DNA of 64,000 nucleotides from Vitrella brassicaformis (GCA_001179505.1 CDMY01000414.1:18246-82245); one strand, 5' to 3'; counted from the stretch's first letter, positions 1-12,883 are shown. The notes: a model not told the origin generated them from the letters alone. Made by a program: numbers and translations.

Positions 1-2207
1 GGCATGGCCTGCCGCACGCGGCCCTGGCGGAACAGCGAATCGAGCTGGCTCTTGATTTGGTCAGCGTCGCCAGAGGCGGTGAGGATGTCGGCTCGCTCGC
101 TGAGCTTGAGGGTGGCGTGCCTCGGCCGCAGCTCGTGGACGAGGCGGAAGAGGTCCCGCAGCCGCTCGGGGACGCTCTCGGCTCTCGCGGTGTAGATGTC
201 CTGGTCGCTGGCCACATCGTAACTGAACTCTCCGAAAGGTCCGATCTCGATGCTGAGGTCTTGCACTCTGGGGTACTGGCGGATGGTGTGGGGGGAGGGG
301 AAGGCGACTGGCGCGGCCGCCTTGGTGCGAGGCAGGCTGAAGGACAGCGGTCTGTCATGGCGAATCGCCAAGGTCTGCAGCCCAAGTGAGAAGGACTCAT
401 TCCTGAGGAGGGATGTGCATTCGTATGTGCGTGTGTACCTTGAGTGGCTTTGCCTTGATGCCTTGCTGGATGTACGCGAGCACCTCTGAGGCCATGATGG
501 CGCTGGCGTTCGGCCAGTCCATGTGGACGTGAGTGAGGGCGGGAAGTGAAGAGAGGAGGCGCGAGAGTCGGTTGGGCGTGGCGGGCGGGATCAGGTACTC
601 GGGGTCGCACGTAGGGACATCATATGTGCCACTGCCATGGTAGTTGCCCAGGGAAACCTCTGTCACACTACTGAAGCCACACATGCACACACACGCCAAG
701 AGAAAGAAATTGAGTCGAGCGCCTTCATGGCCTCCGTTATTGACCTCACTCACCTGAGTGAGTTGAGGGTGGCGTCCTCGGTCAGCCACAGGGGGATGCT
801 GTTGAATGACTCAGCATCGACATCGGGGCCGTCGGTGGTCAGATCGATGTCCAGTCTCGTGGCGCCGTCGAACCTGATGCCGCTGAAATGCGGGCTGGTG
901 GGATCGCCTGATCCAGCATCATCTCCAAACAATGACACCTCGTCGCCCCCTCCCGCGTGCCGTTTGATGGTCTCCACCAGCTTGAGGGTCTCGGCAGTTG
1001 GCGGGCCCTCGGTCGTCGCGCCGCGGCAATCTATGTAGGTCCCGCCTCCTTCCCTCACCACCTCCCAGCCCATCTCCTCTGCCGCCTGAATCGTCTGCAC
1101 CGAGTCATTGGACCAGTTGTCTGGGTCGACCAGGTCACGGGCGACCTCAAGTCGGCAAATGACCTTGAGCTGGCGCTTCCTGGCGGCTCCCGACGGGGAG
1201 GGGGAGGGGAGGGGCGGAGGATCCGCACTCGCGCTGCTGGACGAGGCCGCCGCACTGCCACTGTGCAGCGACAGCTGGCGCAGGAGAGTCACCAGCTTGC
1301 TGGTCTCCGTGTTGTGTGCCACCCATTTGCTCCGCGACAGCGTGAGGTGGCCGACGTGGTGCAGGTTCTTAAGCGATGCGAGGGCAGCGGTGGTGAGGGG
1401 CACCACAGAGCTCTGGTCGTCGAGGGGGAGGCTGTGCACACGGCAGCAGAGGAGCGGGAAGATGTCCAGGTGGCTGAGGGATGGGGACGAGCCGAGCATG
1501 AACGCCAGACTGCCATCAAATGTGGCGCGCATGAATCCCCACTTGCCGAGAGGGAAGGTTGCGACGTGGTATTCCTCATACTCGGAGAGGACCTTGCCGG
1601 TGAGCCGCTCGAGCGCTGGGCAGACGAGCTTCTGCTGCTGGAAGAGATGCAGTCCGTCGAGGCTGTCCACCTCAATCGACCTGACCGAGGGAAACACAGC
1701 TTCGGGCCCCTTGACCTGCGCCACTGGCTGGTCGCTCGGCGCATCCTCCGCTCCATCGTCCGAATCGTCGTCTGCATCTCGTTCCGCCTTGGCTTGTGTC
1801 GTCTGGATGGCCTTGAGCGTGTCGGTGTGGTAAACCAGCTGCAGCGACACAAAGGCGAACAGCCGCGCCCGGCCGATCTTCTCGACCTCCCCCTCTCTGG
1901 GCAGCAGGATGATGGCGTGTTGCTGCTGCTCGAACGTCACCAGGCTGCCGCCCGGACCCCTGCAGCTGAGGCCGTGGTTGGGGCGGTGCCAGTTGATGAC
2001 CCGGATCAGCGAATAGATGGCCCAGTAGAAGGCCCGACTGATGCAGCTCATCGCCAGGCGCTCCTTGACCGACTGGAATGACGCCACATTGAGCCAGGTA
2101 TCGCCATCCAGAAGGCTCGTGAAGCTCCTCGGCGCGGCGCGGTTGGACGGGTCGTCACTCTGGGCTGGGGCGGCTGTGCGCGGGGCTTTGGCTGGCGGGT
2201 CGTCCAT
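1..2207 (-). CDS. F-box-like protein with leucine-rich C-terminal part (3' end cut by window)
   Basis: The large first coding exon (about 2207 to 754) opens with a short polar leader and then an F-box-like segment (SFTSLLDGDTWLNVASF, followed by RLAMSCISRAFYWAI), which normally recruits SKP1 in SCF ubiquitin ligases. The rest has spaced leucine and hydrophobic patches like degenerate LRRs. Introns at 753-671 and 438-375 (minus-strand GT-AG) join in phase to two more coding pieces, and the frame stays open to the window edge, so the C terminus is missing. I chose ATG 2207 (MDDPPAKAP); an in-frame ATG at 2282 or 2288 would add a hydrophobic stretch that does not suit an F-box protein. Target and true family are unknown. 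Confidence 0.6.
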
Positions 2208-2623
2208 CTCAGCAAGCCCCAGAGATAGCGCTACGACGCTACAGCTACCTGCAACACTCAGAGACACAAGACGACTTGCCATGTGCACGGTGCTGCCTCT
2301 CCCATTCGCTTACGGGATCTGCGATAGAATGCAATGTATGGCGACTCCCCTCAGTGGCCGGGCTCCAAACGACTGGTTTCGGCGGGTGAATCGGAGCGCG
2401 GTTTGCTGTCCAGCCGCCCAAGGAGGATCTTTCCCTTTTCTTCTCTTCTCTCCCCTCCCAATCTGCGAGCTTAGCTGTGAGGAGGGAAGGAGTGGACCCT
2501 GCTTGGACCATCTGTGACTCTGACGGAGGGAATGAGGCGATGAGTTTTCAGCAATACGTTCGTTCGGCGCTGAGCTGAGGCTGCTGGCAGTGCTGCCATC
2601 GATGACCACCCCATAAATCAATC
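2208..2623. promoter_or_regulatory. Divergent intergenic region, likely bidirectional promoter
   Basis: About 415 bp separate the starts of the F-box-like gene (-) and the metallo-hydrolase gene (+). No coding signal or clear TATA box is visible. The assignment rests only on the head-to-head arrangement. Confidence 0.35.
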
Positions 2624-5503
2624 ATGTCGTTCACAGGCAGCTCGTACACCAACGTGGGTGAGGGGTACGGTGGAGAGGCGGAGGACGGCTGTCGGGACAT
2701 CGCTGAGACCGACGAATGGGGATTCGTGCCCAAACGAAGCGAAGTCGTCATGCTCGGCTCCGGGCCCTCCACAGGTCTGACAGCAAGCATCGCCTGACGC
2801 GGGCCCTCACGCCAGCAGGATGGCTTGCAAACAGTGGTTTTATCCTTGTGTGGTGTGTGTGCTACAGGTGTGCCGTGGTTGCGTTGTCTGACTGACCCGA
2901 TGGACGGCCGGCCTTGTCGTGTGTGTCGTGAGGCGAGGCGGAATTCTCTGAGCAAGAACCGGCGGCGCAACCCCTCCATCCTGCTCAAGATACGCAAGAA
3001 GGCACACGAGATTGAGAAGGAGAACCGGGACACAGCCAATGGAGGAGAAGGTGAGTGGGTTTGGTGTGTCGGGAGGGTGCGATGGATGAGTCTAGAGCGC
3101 GGGTGCTGTGTGTGTGTTGTGTGGTTTCAGGTCCTGATGCGTTCCACATCATCCTGATTGACTGCGGCAAGAGCTTTCGCGACGCAGTGGAGACGTTCTT
3201 CCCGCTGCTGGCCGTCAAGTGAGGCCAAACATTGAGCACTCTTCCGCGACCATCGGGCTGATCATGTTTCCTGTCGTGTCTGTCATGTCAGGCGCATCGA
3301 CGGCGTGGTCTTGACGCACGACCACGCGGATGCGGTGCTGGGCATCGATGACCTCAGAGACCTGCAGAGGTCAGACAGACAGCGGGGCGCCAACCATGGG
3401 GGCGTGGTTGATGCGTTGTGTGCCGTCGGTGTGTTGTGTTGTGTTCAGGTGCGAGAAGCGTGTGGATCCCGTGACGGGCCACTCCAACCTCGCCTCGACC
3501 AACGCCCTGCCCATCTGGGGCAGCTCACAGGTCACACACACACACACACAGGCATCCCATACAAAGCCATGAGCACGAAGGAGCCGAATGCACCACCGGT
3601 CACTTGGGGGCATCGATCGCTTCATGCGTTCAGACTGTCGAGCGTCTCTTCAACATGTACCCATACCTCTTCGCCCCCGACCAGCGCTCCCTCGTGCGAC
3701 GGCACTCGCCATCCGTCTCATCGCCACAAGCACACAACCCAAGCAACCCCCGCGAAGCGCGCCTCGAGGCCATCCAGGAGGCCAACGGCAGCGCACCCCA
3801 CGCCACACACAACGGAGCCCTGTCATCCCCCTCATCACACATTCCCCCCGTATCATCATCGCCCGACTTTAAGCGACTCGTGGAGAACAACGGCGCCGCC
3901 AACACGGTCAAGGAGTCGCTCCCTGCCTCCTCCCCACCCACCCCGCCACGCACGCCCTTGCCAGAGGGGCTGGGGCTGGGTCCGCTGCCTGCCCGGAGGA
4001 GGCCGGTGGGGCCGGCGAGGTACCACCACCACCCGCACCCGTTCGTCCCGCATCGGTCCACATCTGACTATGTGCATCCCTCCAAGACGGCCGGCGACTC
4101 GTACGCGTGCCACCGGTCTATGAGTTTGTCGATCAACTTCTTCATCCCCTCGCAGCCGCTGCTGTTCGACGACCCCCCCTCCCCCTCGGCACTCTCCACC
4201 AAGACCACCATGGCCGCCATTCCCGCGTCGGCGCAGAATGTGCGGCCGCAGAAGAACAGGTGGGCCGACGACAAGCCGGTCAAGAAGGTGCAGCGAGATC
4301 ACAAGGCCGGCCTCAAGCCGCCTGTCAACGGCCCCATGCGGACGGCATCGGCCGATGTGCCGGGGACCGGGTCGACGTATGACCCCTCCAGCACCCTGCA
4401 GGACCGGCGCGGCTCCCCCAACCTACGCATCACCATCAAGGAGCCGACCACCAAGTCAGCGTCACTCACGCCCAAGCCCATCGACTCGCCGGTCGAGTCG
4501 GTGCCGTCGCTGCCCATGACCCCGTCAGATTCGTCGCCCCAGCTGGCGGCATCGACGTCGCTGGAGAGCAATGACCACGACATCAACACGCCGCTGTCTG
4601 GCAAGAGTGAGGGGCGTGCTATGAGGATGGAGGAGCGGCGGGATGAGGGCGGGATGGGCAGCGGGGTGGGTGGGGCGGGGGAGGTGAAGAGGAAGGCCGT
4701 TCCGACGCGATTCACGGCGTCCATCGACTGGCAGTTCTTCGAGCCACTCGAGAAATTTAAGGTACGTCTGTGCTGGATGGGGGATGGCTGGCTGGGTGGG
4801 TGGCTGGGTGGGCGACAGCGCCTCACGGGGCGTGCGTTCATTGCGTTTGTGCTGTGCTGTGGCCGTGTGTGTGTGAGGTGTGTGGGTATGAGATAATGCC
4901 GCTGCCTGTCTGGCACGGCAAGGACTACATCTGCTATGGCTTCGAGTTCGGCGAAAAGGTACACACACCACGTGTTGAGGCCATCCATCCATCCCTCCAT
5001 CGCTTGCCGTGTTCAGGAGCGTTTCGTCTATCTGTCTGACGTGTCTGCTGTACCTGAGGCGACCATGGCCTACCTCAAGGGGGGCCCACGCATCGCCACG
5101 CTGGTCCTCGACGCCCTCTTCAAGGACAAGACCCACCCCACACATTTCAGCCTCGTGAGCCGACCAAAGAAGGAATTATGCATCTAGCCAGCCACTGGGG
5201 AGGGAGCCGTGGGGAGGGTGTGTGTGTGTGTGTGGTGTGCAGGTGCAAGCGTGTGATTTGATCCGGCAGCTGCGGCCCAAGCAGACCTTCCTGACAGGGA
5301 TGTGTCACGACTTCGACTACCCCCACGACAACCCTACCATCAAAGCCACCATGGTCAGCTGACAAGGCAACAGACAGACGAACGAGTCGTCACTGCAAAG
5401 GGCTGCGCGCGTGTGTGTGTGTGTGTGTGTGATGCCGCATCAGAAATCTGAGGGTCTGCACGTGGAGATGGGCTTCGACGGCCTCTGCATCCCTCTCAGC
5501 TGA
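2624..5503 (+). CDS. Metallo-beta-lactamase-fold hydrolase (PhnP-like) with a large low-complexity insert
   Basis: Ten exons can be traced: 2624-2774, 2868-3050, 3131-3218, 3292-3369, 3449-3530, 3634-4761, 4893-4958, 5017-5154, 5243-5353 and 5444-5503. The start reads LGSGPSTGVPWLRCLTDP, then a Cys-rich CRVC segment and SKNRRRNPSILL, which is the N-terminal pattern of the plant/bacterial MBL family related to PhnP phosphodiesterases. The zinc-binding motif THDHADA is in exon 4. Later blocks (LPVWHGKDYICYGFEFGEK, FVYLSDVSAVPE, TGMCHDFDYPHDN) match the second half of the fold. Exon 6 inserts roughly 330 residues rich in Ser, Pro and Thr between the two halves, far longer than usual. Substrate is unknown; a cyclic phosphodiester is a family-based guess. 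Confidence 0.85.
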
Positions 5504-6516
5504 TGAGCCAGCCGCCCGGGCCGTGTCGCGGGATAGTTGATTGAGATGCTGGGTGGCTTCACTGATTGATGTTTATGGGGCGTTTTGTCGGTGAGGGGGT
5601 CGACTTGACTTTGGTGTGGGGAATGGGATGGCTATTGTTGACTGACGGGGTCCGGTCCACTCATTCCATCCATAGTTTGTGGTTCGTGTGTGTATGGGGT
5701 CATCGGTACGTGGTTTACACACACCCGTACAGCGAGTCAGACTTTTTCTTGGCCCGCATCCATCCATCCATCCATCCAGATTTGGCCGCCCATTTCCGCG
5801 CATCCACCCCCTGGAGGCAGATGTGGTGTTTGTTTGTCGTACTCGTGGCTCATCCCTTGTGTGTGTGGGTCTGTGTGCTGACTTGAGGGGGTCCGCTTGG
5901 CACTGGTTTGGGAACCCCTTGGTGATGTTGGGCGCTGGTGGCACACGCACACGCCAAGAGCTTGACGTCGTCGAGGGGAATCCGAAGCACTGGCAAGAGG
6001 ACTGACTCATCGCAATGATGAGTGAGTGCAGCAGCCAGCTGGGGTGTTCGCTGTGCTGCAGTGTGTTGTGTTGTGTTGTGTGAGTGTTTGAGAGGGACGC
6101 CTGACAGGACAGGACAGGGCCGGCCAGGGCCGATCAGTGTAGTGCTCCTTTCTGGTGCTGCGAGAGAGAGAGAGAGGGAGTGCCAGAGAGTGCCAGAGAG
6201 TGAGGGAGGGAGTGGCGTGACAATGATGTGACGACCATGCAGACAGACAGAAAGGTGATCTCGGGAAGTGATGCCTGTGTGTTTGTTTGTGGAGGGAGGG
6301 ATGGACACATTTGACGGCATGCATGTATGGTATGAACAAAGACAAGACACATGGAAAGAGGTCCTCCCGTCGGCCGACCGACCGTCCCTACTAGTTAGCG
6401 TCTCCCGTCTAGATCTACACCTACGTCTCAGCATTCTACCACACCACCTCACATCGCCTTGATCGATCCACCACCAAACCACACCACACCACACACTCTC
6501 ACATGCGGCCGACTCT
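5504..6516. other. Intergenic region, no gene seen
   Basis: Lies between the 3' ends of two convergent genes. It contains TG-rich and GAGA-rich simple sequence and CATC-type short tandem repeats (around 5758-5778). Short open frames are low-complexity and lack recognisable motifs; it probably carries the two 3' UTRs. Confidence 0.5.
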
Positions 6517-9500
6517 CTACCTACCTATCGTCCTGCGTCGTCCTCTCCCGCCGCGACCTCTTAATGCCTCTGAAGGAGTCAGCCACTGGCTGTCATCTGG
6601 CGGTGGGGATGGAGGTGGGGGTGGAGGTGGGGACGAGGGAGGGGATGGTGCGCTGTTGCTGTGGTTGGCCCGGTTGGTCAGCTGCAGCTCCAGTCTGGCG
6701 GGGCCGTCCTGGTGGATGGACAGCCGCGGCTCCGCTGCACAGATCTGCTCCAGCTCACGGCGACGGAAACACCCATTCAGGTCTGAGAGGACACACGACG
6801 GGCACAGCATCCATCCATCGAACACGGGCAACGAACGGCCTTTTATGCATGCGCACGTGAGATGGGCAGGTTGCCGGACTGGGTGGGCACCAGGAGGCCT
6901 CTGACGGCGCATGCGTCTTTGATGAAGGGCTGCATGTGCTGCGAATGGACGAGCCGACGCAGGACCCTCTCGTCGCCGTTGAGCTGATGGATCGGCACGC
7001 GCCCTGCAGCGCAGCGCAGCGCACGCACAGACACATATGTGGTGGTCTGTGGTGTGGGTGGTGTTGTTCGGTGTGTGGTCGTCTTGTACCCATGCCGGAT
7101 CTGATGAGACCGTCCGCCAGCTCCATGCCCATACGCCTCGCCGCACCCGCCACGACACCCACGCCGCCGTCATGACCACCAGGGCCCACACCGTTGGGCT
7201 GCATGCTGGGGCCGCCTTGGGCCATCCCTCCCCCTCCCCCTCCCCTACCACCTCCCCCGCCACCTCGGCCACGATCGGACGGGCCGGAAGGAGCAGTTTT
7301 CCGGCCGCCCCTGCTGCCCCCTCCTCTCCGGCCGCTGTCTGGCTGCTCCAGGCCGAGGAGCTCCAAGATGGCCCGCCGGTCGTTCTTCTTGTCAAAGGGC
7401 TTGAATATGAGCTGCAGGTCAGGGACGGACCGCACCGTTGCGAAGAGGGCGTATGCGCGGCGGAACTCCAGCGACAGCCGCTCGTGAGCCGAGAAACGAC
7501 TGGCGCCTGACAAATAGACAAATAGATAGCCACGCACACACAGATGTCTGCCAGACATCCGGTTGTGTTGTGTTGTGTTTGTGTGGGCGTACTTACTGAG
7601 TACGCGATCCTTGTCGAATGGATCCTCAATGGCCAGGCCGAGCGACACTGAGAGCCCCTCGATGTTGCGCTCCGCCACGACCTGCTCCAGCTCTTGCTCC
7701 TCAGCACCCTCACCCTCACCCTCGCCATCACCATCACCGCCGCCATCACCACCACCCTCACCCTCCACTGGCCACCCCTGCTCCTGCGTGTAAAGGTAAG
7801 GGCCATTCTCGTCACTGTCGTGCTGGTACGCGTCTGCGTCAGCTGCCGCTGGTGGGTCGGGGTCTGGTGCGAGGTGTGCTGCTGTGGGCGGCTGCTGCTG
7901 CTGCTTCTGGTAGGAGGTGAAGTACTTGGTCTTGCGTATCTTCTCGGGGTAGCGCTTGATGGAGATCAGATTGTGGAATAGCGGATACTCGTAGCTGACC
8001 ACACCACCACACCACACCACACCACACACAGGAACGATAGAGAGCATGCACACGCACCACGGCCCGCCCCTCTCCCCTCCCTCTCCCCTCCGCCCCTCAA
8101 TTCTTCTGTCTGACCTGTAGAAGCGGACGAACTTGTATAAGAGCAGCAGCAGGGAATCGTCGTTGGCGGCCTTCATCCCAAAGGCCTCCCGCCAGGCGTT
8201 GCCCCGCGGCTCCAGGATGCTCCGCTTCAGCTGACGCAGAGGCCTTACGGGATCGCTGAGGGCCGTGGGCGTGCCGTCGTGGTTGAAGTCCCGCGGCGAG
8301 CGGTCGTCGTTGAGGAGTGGTTGTGTGTTGGGTCCGTCGGTGGGGTGGACGAAGAATACGTCGTGGGTGTCCTGGTCCACCATGGTCTGGGGGAGGGGGT
8401 GGGCGTGGACTGACGGGGGCGGGCACTGCAGATTGGGCAGAATGCCTACAGACATGTGCCAGCAGAAAGAAAGAACCACACAGCAGACAGGGAGGGACGG
8501 AGGGAGGGAGGGAGGGAGGGAGGGGGTCGTGTGTGCATCTGTCTGTCGTCGTTGTCTTGTGCAGTGGCAGTGGCTGGCTGGTCCTGTTTACCGAGGTGTT
8601 GGAGGAAGAATATGGTCAGGAGTACCCATGAGTACGACGACAAGGTGCCCGTGCGGGGGTCGGCGATGCCGCGCGCCTTGGCCCACAGCTTCACGGCCAA
8701 CCCTGCCACACACCACACACACGCACACACGCCCACAGACAAGAACACAAGAACACAAAGCCAACAATCAGCCCAGCCCGGCTTGGACGTCCTCTTTTCT
8801 CTCTCTCCGTGTGCCCCACCCAATGCTGCAGCGCGAGGGTCCAGCTCTGCGTACGCCCTGAGAGGGGGAGGGAGGAACCATACACACACACACACAGACA
8901 TCACACGATGCCTGCCTCCCTCCCTCCCTCCGTCCGTCCCCAGGAACCAACCGTAGTAGTCGGCTGTTGTGGATGTGGGCCCGACGGAGATGTCCACCTT
9001 GACCTCCCGACCACCAGCCTCACCGCCATTGCCACTGCCACCGCCATTGCCATTGGCGTCGGGCTGCTTGAGTGTGCAGGTGAGGATGGGCACCCGGGCG
9101 GTCTCGATGGCCTGCACCGTGAAGCCCACCTCCCGCAGCGGCTGCATCAGCTCACGTATCGCTATGATGGCCGACTCCTTGTCGACAGCTGTCGACAGAG
9201 GCACCAACACGTCCAAATCTGCAGACACACAGACATGGATAGATTAGCCAACGCAACGCATATATCGGTGGGTGCAGGTGTGTGGTGTGGTTGCGTCACC
9301 CCACCTACCTGACACGGACAGCGCGAAGCCGCTCACAGCGCTGCCAAAGAGGAGCCCCGGCACGCCGTACTTCGCCTTCAACACACCGGACACTGCACAC
9401 ACACACACACACACACACACGCATTCACGGCCGCCTCAGCAACAGACACACAGACGAACAATGCCACCACAAGCCACCACCGGCCGTGCTGTGTAGCCTA

Positions 9501-10374
9501 CCCTTTTCGTACGCCATGACGAGTAGGTCTACTCGCTCTGGTGTGGGAACGGCTTGCTGCACCAGCGACCAGAGCCAGCCGTTGGGGTGGGTGGGGGGCG
9601 GGGGCGACGGGTTCGACATGAACAGCGATGCGGGCGGGGTGGGCAGGGCCAGCACTCTATCCTCCACGAGGAAGTAGGTCGCCTGATGCAGACACACAGA
9701 ATGGCTTTGTTTGCGTGTGTTTTGGGGTGGGTGTGGCACCTGACCTGGTCGTGTCTGCAGCGGTGCATATAGGCGGTGCGTTTCTTCTTGACGAGCTGGT
9801 CGATGGCATCCGCCAGCGCAAGCCTCTCCTCGCCGCTCTCTCTCTTCCACAGGCCCTCATGCACCAGCAGCACATCTACCAACCTAAACACACACACGCA
9901 CACGCACACACACACACACACACACATGGAGCAGTGGGTATATAGGTCTGCCTGCGAGCGTACCGCGCCACTTCGCTGCGTTTGTCCTACGTCATCCATG
10001 GCTGCGCCACCTCTCGCGGCAGCCGTGCGATGAGCGCCAGCACCTTCGTCAGCGACTCTCGCACAAGCTGCACGGAAAGGCCCTTCCCTCACACATGTGT
10101 GTCTGCGGCCGTCCCTCACCGTTGCGCCGAATCCTTCATCGTCATGAAAGCACTGAAACCGCCGTCCAGCCACCAGCCGCAGCACGAAGCTCATCGCGTG
10201 GATGCCGTCAGGCGCCCTCTCCAGGTCTCGCAGGCCCTTGCGAAACGCTCGGATGGCGTCCTGCTGTCGGTCCTGCGAGTGGAGGCTGGGGTACATCTGG
10301 ATGTCCGCCAGAACGGCCAGTGTCTGCGGGCTGCATTTGGTCAGAGGATCCACAGACTGCTGCGACTTCGCCAT
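6517..10374 (-). CDS. Non-canonical poly(A) polymerase / terminal uridylyltransferase-like nucleotidyltransferase
   Basis: The minus-strand exons encode a polymerase-beta-type nucleotidyltransferase. The signature GSAVSGFALSVSDLDVLV (split by an intron near 9310) supplies the G-S motif and the first two catalytic Asp residues; VKVDISVGP supplies the third. This is followed by the central domain (AVKLWAKARGI, YSWVLLTIFFLQHLG, LPNLQCP) and a PAP-associated segment with YEYPLFHNLI and IEDPFDKDRVLS. The C terminus adds a Gly/Arg-rich stretch near 7190-7330, likely RNA-binding, and a proline-rich end. Family enzymes add U or A tails to RNA. The N-terminal region (MAKSQQSVDP) is unassigned. Start ATG 10374; stop TAG at 6517-6519. 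UTP versus ATP preference cannot be read from sequence. Confidence 0.85.
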
Positions 10375-10531
10375 GGCACACACACACTCTCAGCAGGGCC
10401 GACGACGGAACTCTTTCGTCGCCGCGTCCTCTGCTATGATTGTCGAACCCCTCGCAAATGCGAGCTCAGTTGTGCCTGAGCGAGAGCTGCAGCGGTGCCT
10501 GGTGTAGATCCAGGTGTTTCGGCGTCGAAGA
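10375..10531. promoter_or_regulatory. Short divergent promoter region
   Basis: Only 157 bp separate the start codons of the nucleotidyltransferase gene (-) and the membrane-protein gene (+), so both promoters must be compact or overlap with transcribed sequence. No specific element is recognised. Confidence 0.4.
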
Positions 10532-12394
10532 ATGGTGGAGCGGTTCCCTTGGAGTGACAAGGGCCTGCTGCCCGTCCTCCTCGCAGCCATCCTATCATCC
10601 GTCAGCAGTCTGACGTGGTCTGTCAATGGAGTGTCGTCCCCATCCTTGAGTGCGCCATCGCCCATGGCCTTTCTGAGCGGCGCTTCCCCTGCTGCTGGCG
10701 GCCGGCCATTTCGGAGGCGAAGGGTGAGCCTCACACGCAACGCAACGCAACGCAAGGAGGCCACTGATGTGTGTGTGTTTGTTTGTTTGTTTGTTTCCGT
10801 GTGTGTGTTGTGCCAGCGTGTGATTGTGATGGCGAGGGACAGCCGCAGCGCCCAGAGCAGGATGATCAGGCGGCGCAAGAAGGGCATCAGACGGCTGGAT
10901 GAGCAGCCCCCGGCGGACACCGCACAGCCAGAAAGGAACCAAGGTATCCAGCAACAGTCTCCCCCAGAAGCAGCATCGCCACCGACAGCTCCCCCACCCC
11001 GTGCACCGCCCGCCGCTGCTCCTCCCTCCCCCTCACCCTCTCCCCGTCTGCCGACCACCCTCACCCCAGAGGAGCAGGAACTCATGGCCGACACATCCAC
11101 CACACAGACAGCCGATGGCTCCCAGAAGCTCAAGATCTCCAGCACCCTCAAGAAGTACGGCCAGCAGCCGACTCCCGACGTGGCGGGCGCCTCGTTCGAC
11201 GAGATTTTTGCGCCGATATCTGCCAAGGGTCTTGGGCGTGAGAGTTTGTTCACCACTGACGACACGCAGATCCCTGAGCTGGAGGAGGTCTTTGAGGAGG
11301 CCGCCAGGCGGAAGCTGCAGCAGGAGAAGCGCGCCGATATCAACGCTGCAAAGGCGGTGGGTGCACTTGTTTCTCTCTGTGTGTGTGTGTGTGTCATGGG
11401 TGTCATGATGATGTGGTGTGTCAGAGGGAGAAGATTCGCCGTTCTGACACTGAGCGCATCCGCGAGGAGCTGTTGTACGACCCCTTCGCCGACACGCAGT
11501 TCGAGCGGTTCGTGGAGGACCGCAAACCGGTCGACGCTGTCGGCGCCGTATTCGGCGAGGGCCTGGCGCCCGCACAGCCATTCCTGGGCTTCATCCCCAC
11601 GTCATTCTTGCAGACAGGTCGGTAATGGTGGGGTGGGGGGGTGTTCAGGTGTCTGTGCGTCTGTGTGTGTGGATGGATGGATGGATGTGTGTGTGTGCAG
11701 GTCATTTGGTGCTGCTCTTTGTTGTCGCGTTGTGTGGATTGGTGGAGGACCCCGGCAACCCCCTGACCAATCTGCCGCTGCCCATCAGGAACTTCTTCGT
11801 CACTGTGAGTGACGACACTGTCGCCACACATGACACACACACACACACACACACACATCCGCCCTCCAGCCATCGACATGTCTTACCATGTGTGTCTTTC
11901 AGGGTTTGGGTCTTGTGTTTGCGGTGAATGTGGTGCTGTCGGCGCTGTCAATCTCCCCCGCCATAGCGCGGAAGCAGCCGTGGTACTTCTGGGCCTTCAA
12001 GACACTCCTGCTTGGCGGACTGGCGTACGATGAACTCATGCAGGTCGGCAGACAGACCAGGCACATGACATCGATGAGACGGACGGCACTTACACGCCAT
12101 CCATTTGTGTGTGGGCGTGGGTGTGTGTGGTGTCAGATCCCGCCCTTTGACGAAGACCCATCGAAGCGGCCTCCCCCGCAGCCATCTAACCGCTTCACGG
12201 AGGCATCCAGGGCCAGAGCGGCCGACAGGGGCGACGTACAGGCCGTTGCAATGGCGCCACCGCCCACATCTGCCGGCCCCCCTGCTGGTGCTGGTGCTGG
12301 TGCAGGGAGGGCGGGTGTGGGCAGGGGCAGCGGGAAGGCCACCACTACGATCCGCAGGAGGCGGAGGAAGGTGCCCTCGAATAAGGGGACATAG
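10532..12394 (+). CDS. Conserved membrane protein with plastid-type bipartite leader
   Basis: The leader starts with a hydrophobic signal-peptide-like stretch (LLPVLLAAILSSVSSLTWS) followed by a Ser/Pro/Arg-rich transit-like segment, the arrangement used for import into secondary plastids. A disordered Pro-rich linker, a helical charged segment (ELEEVFEEAARRKLQQEKRA) and LLYDPFADTQFERFVEDRK follow. The core is FLGFIPTSFLQTG, then at least two or three membrane segments (HLVLLFVVALCGLVEDPGNP, GLGLVFAVNVVLSALSI, WYFWAFKTLLLGGLAYDEL). This core resembles an uncharacterised chloroplast membrane family of plants and algae, from memory only. The C terminus is Gly-Ala and Arg rich. Stop TAG at 12392-12394. 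Function unknown. Confidence 0.7.
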
Positions 12395-12883
12395 CCTAGC
12401 CATGGGCATGGGCGGCGTGGAACTAAGGGAATTTTGCGACCGAGTTTGATTGATATGTTGGGCGGCTCACTCACTCAGTGGCTGGCAAGTGTGGCTGTGA
12501 GTGCTGGATGGAGTAGGGGTGTTTCTCGGACGTGAGGAGGAAGGACCATGACTGAGAGTGGTGTGTGTGGGGGGGGTTGTGTGGCTGAATCAAGTCACAA
12601 GATGTGTGGATGGATCCGTTGGCAACAGGTGCACTGACGCTCATAGACACACACATAAATGAGGAAGGCAATCCGACACATGCAGCGAATGTCTGACACA
12701 TCTACACACACAAACAGACAACCCTCCCTCCCAGTACGCACCAGTTGCGCGTAGCGTCAAGTATGCAACCAGACACGCGAAAAGGCAGACAGACAAGACA
12801 TGCAGACAGGCAGGCACTCCAGAGTGAATTGCGAGTCTCCTCGACACACGACAAGCCCACCCCCCTGCAGCAGCAGCCGTCGT
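12395..12883. other. Convergent intergenic region, no gene seen
   Basis: About 490 bp between two 3' ends. Simple CA/GT-rich and CAGACAGA-type sequence only. Confidence 0.5.

Noticed and set aside
957-2081. Long plus-strand open frame opposite the F-box-like gene
   Set aside because: Arg-rich shadow of a GC-rich coding exon; the minus-strand reading has the domain and the splice signals.
9890-9930. (CA)n/(TG)n runs as possible CRISPR-like or satellite arrays
   Set aside because: They are dinucleotide microsatellites inside or next to introns, without spacers.
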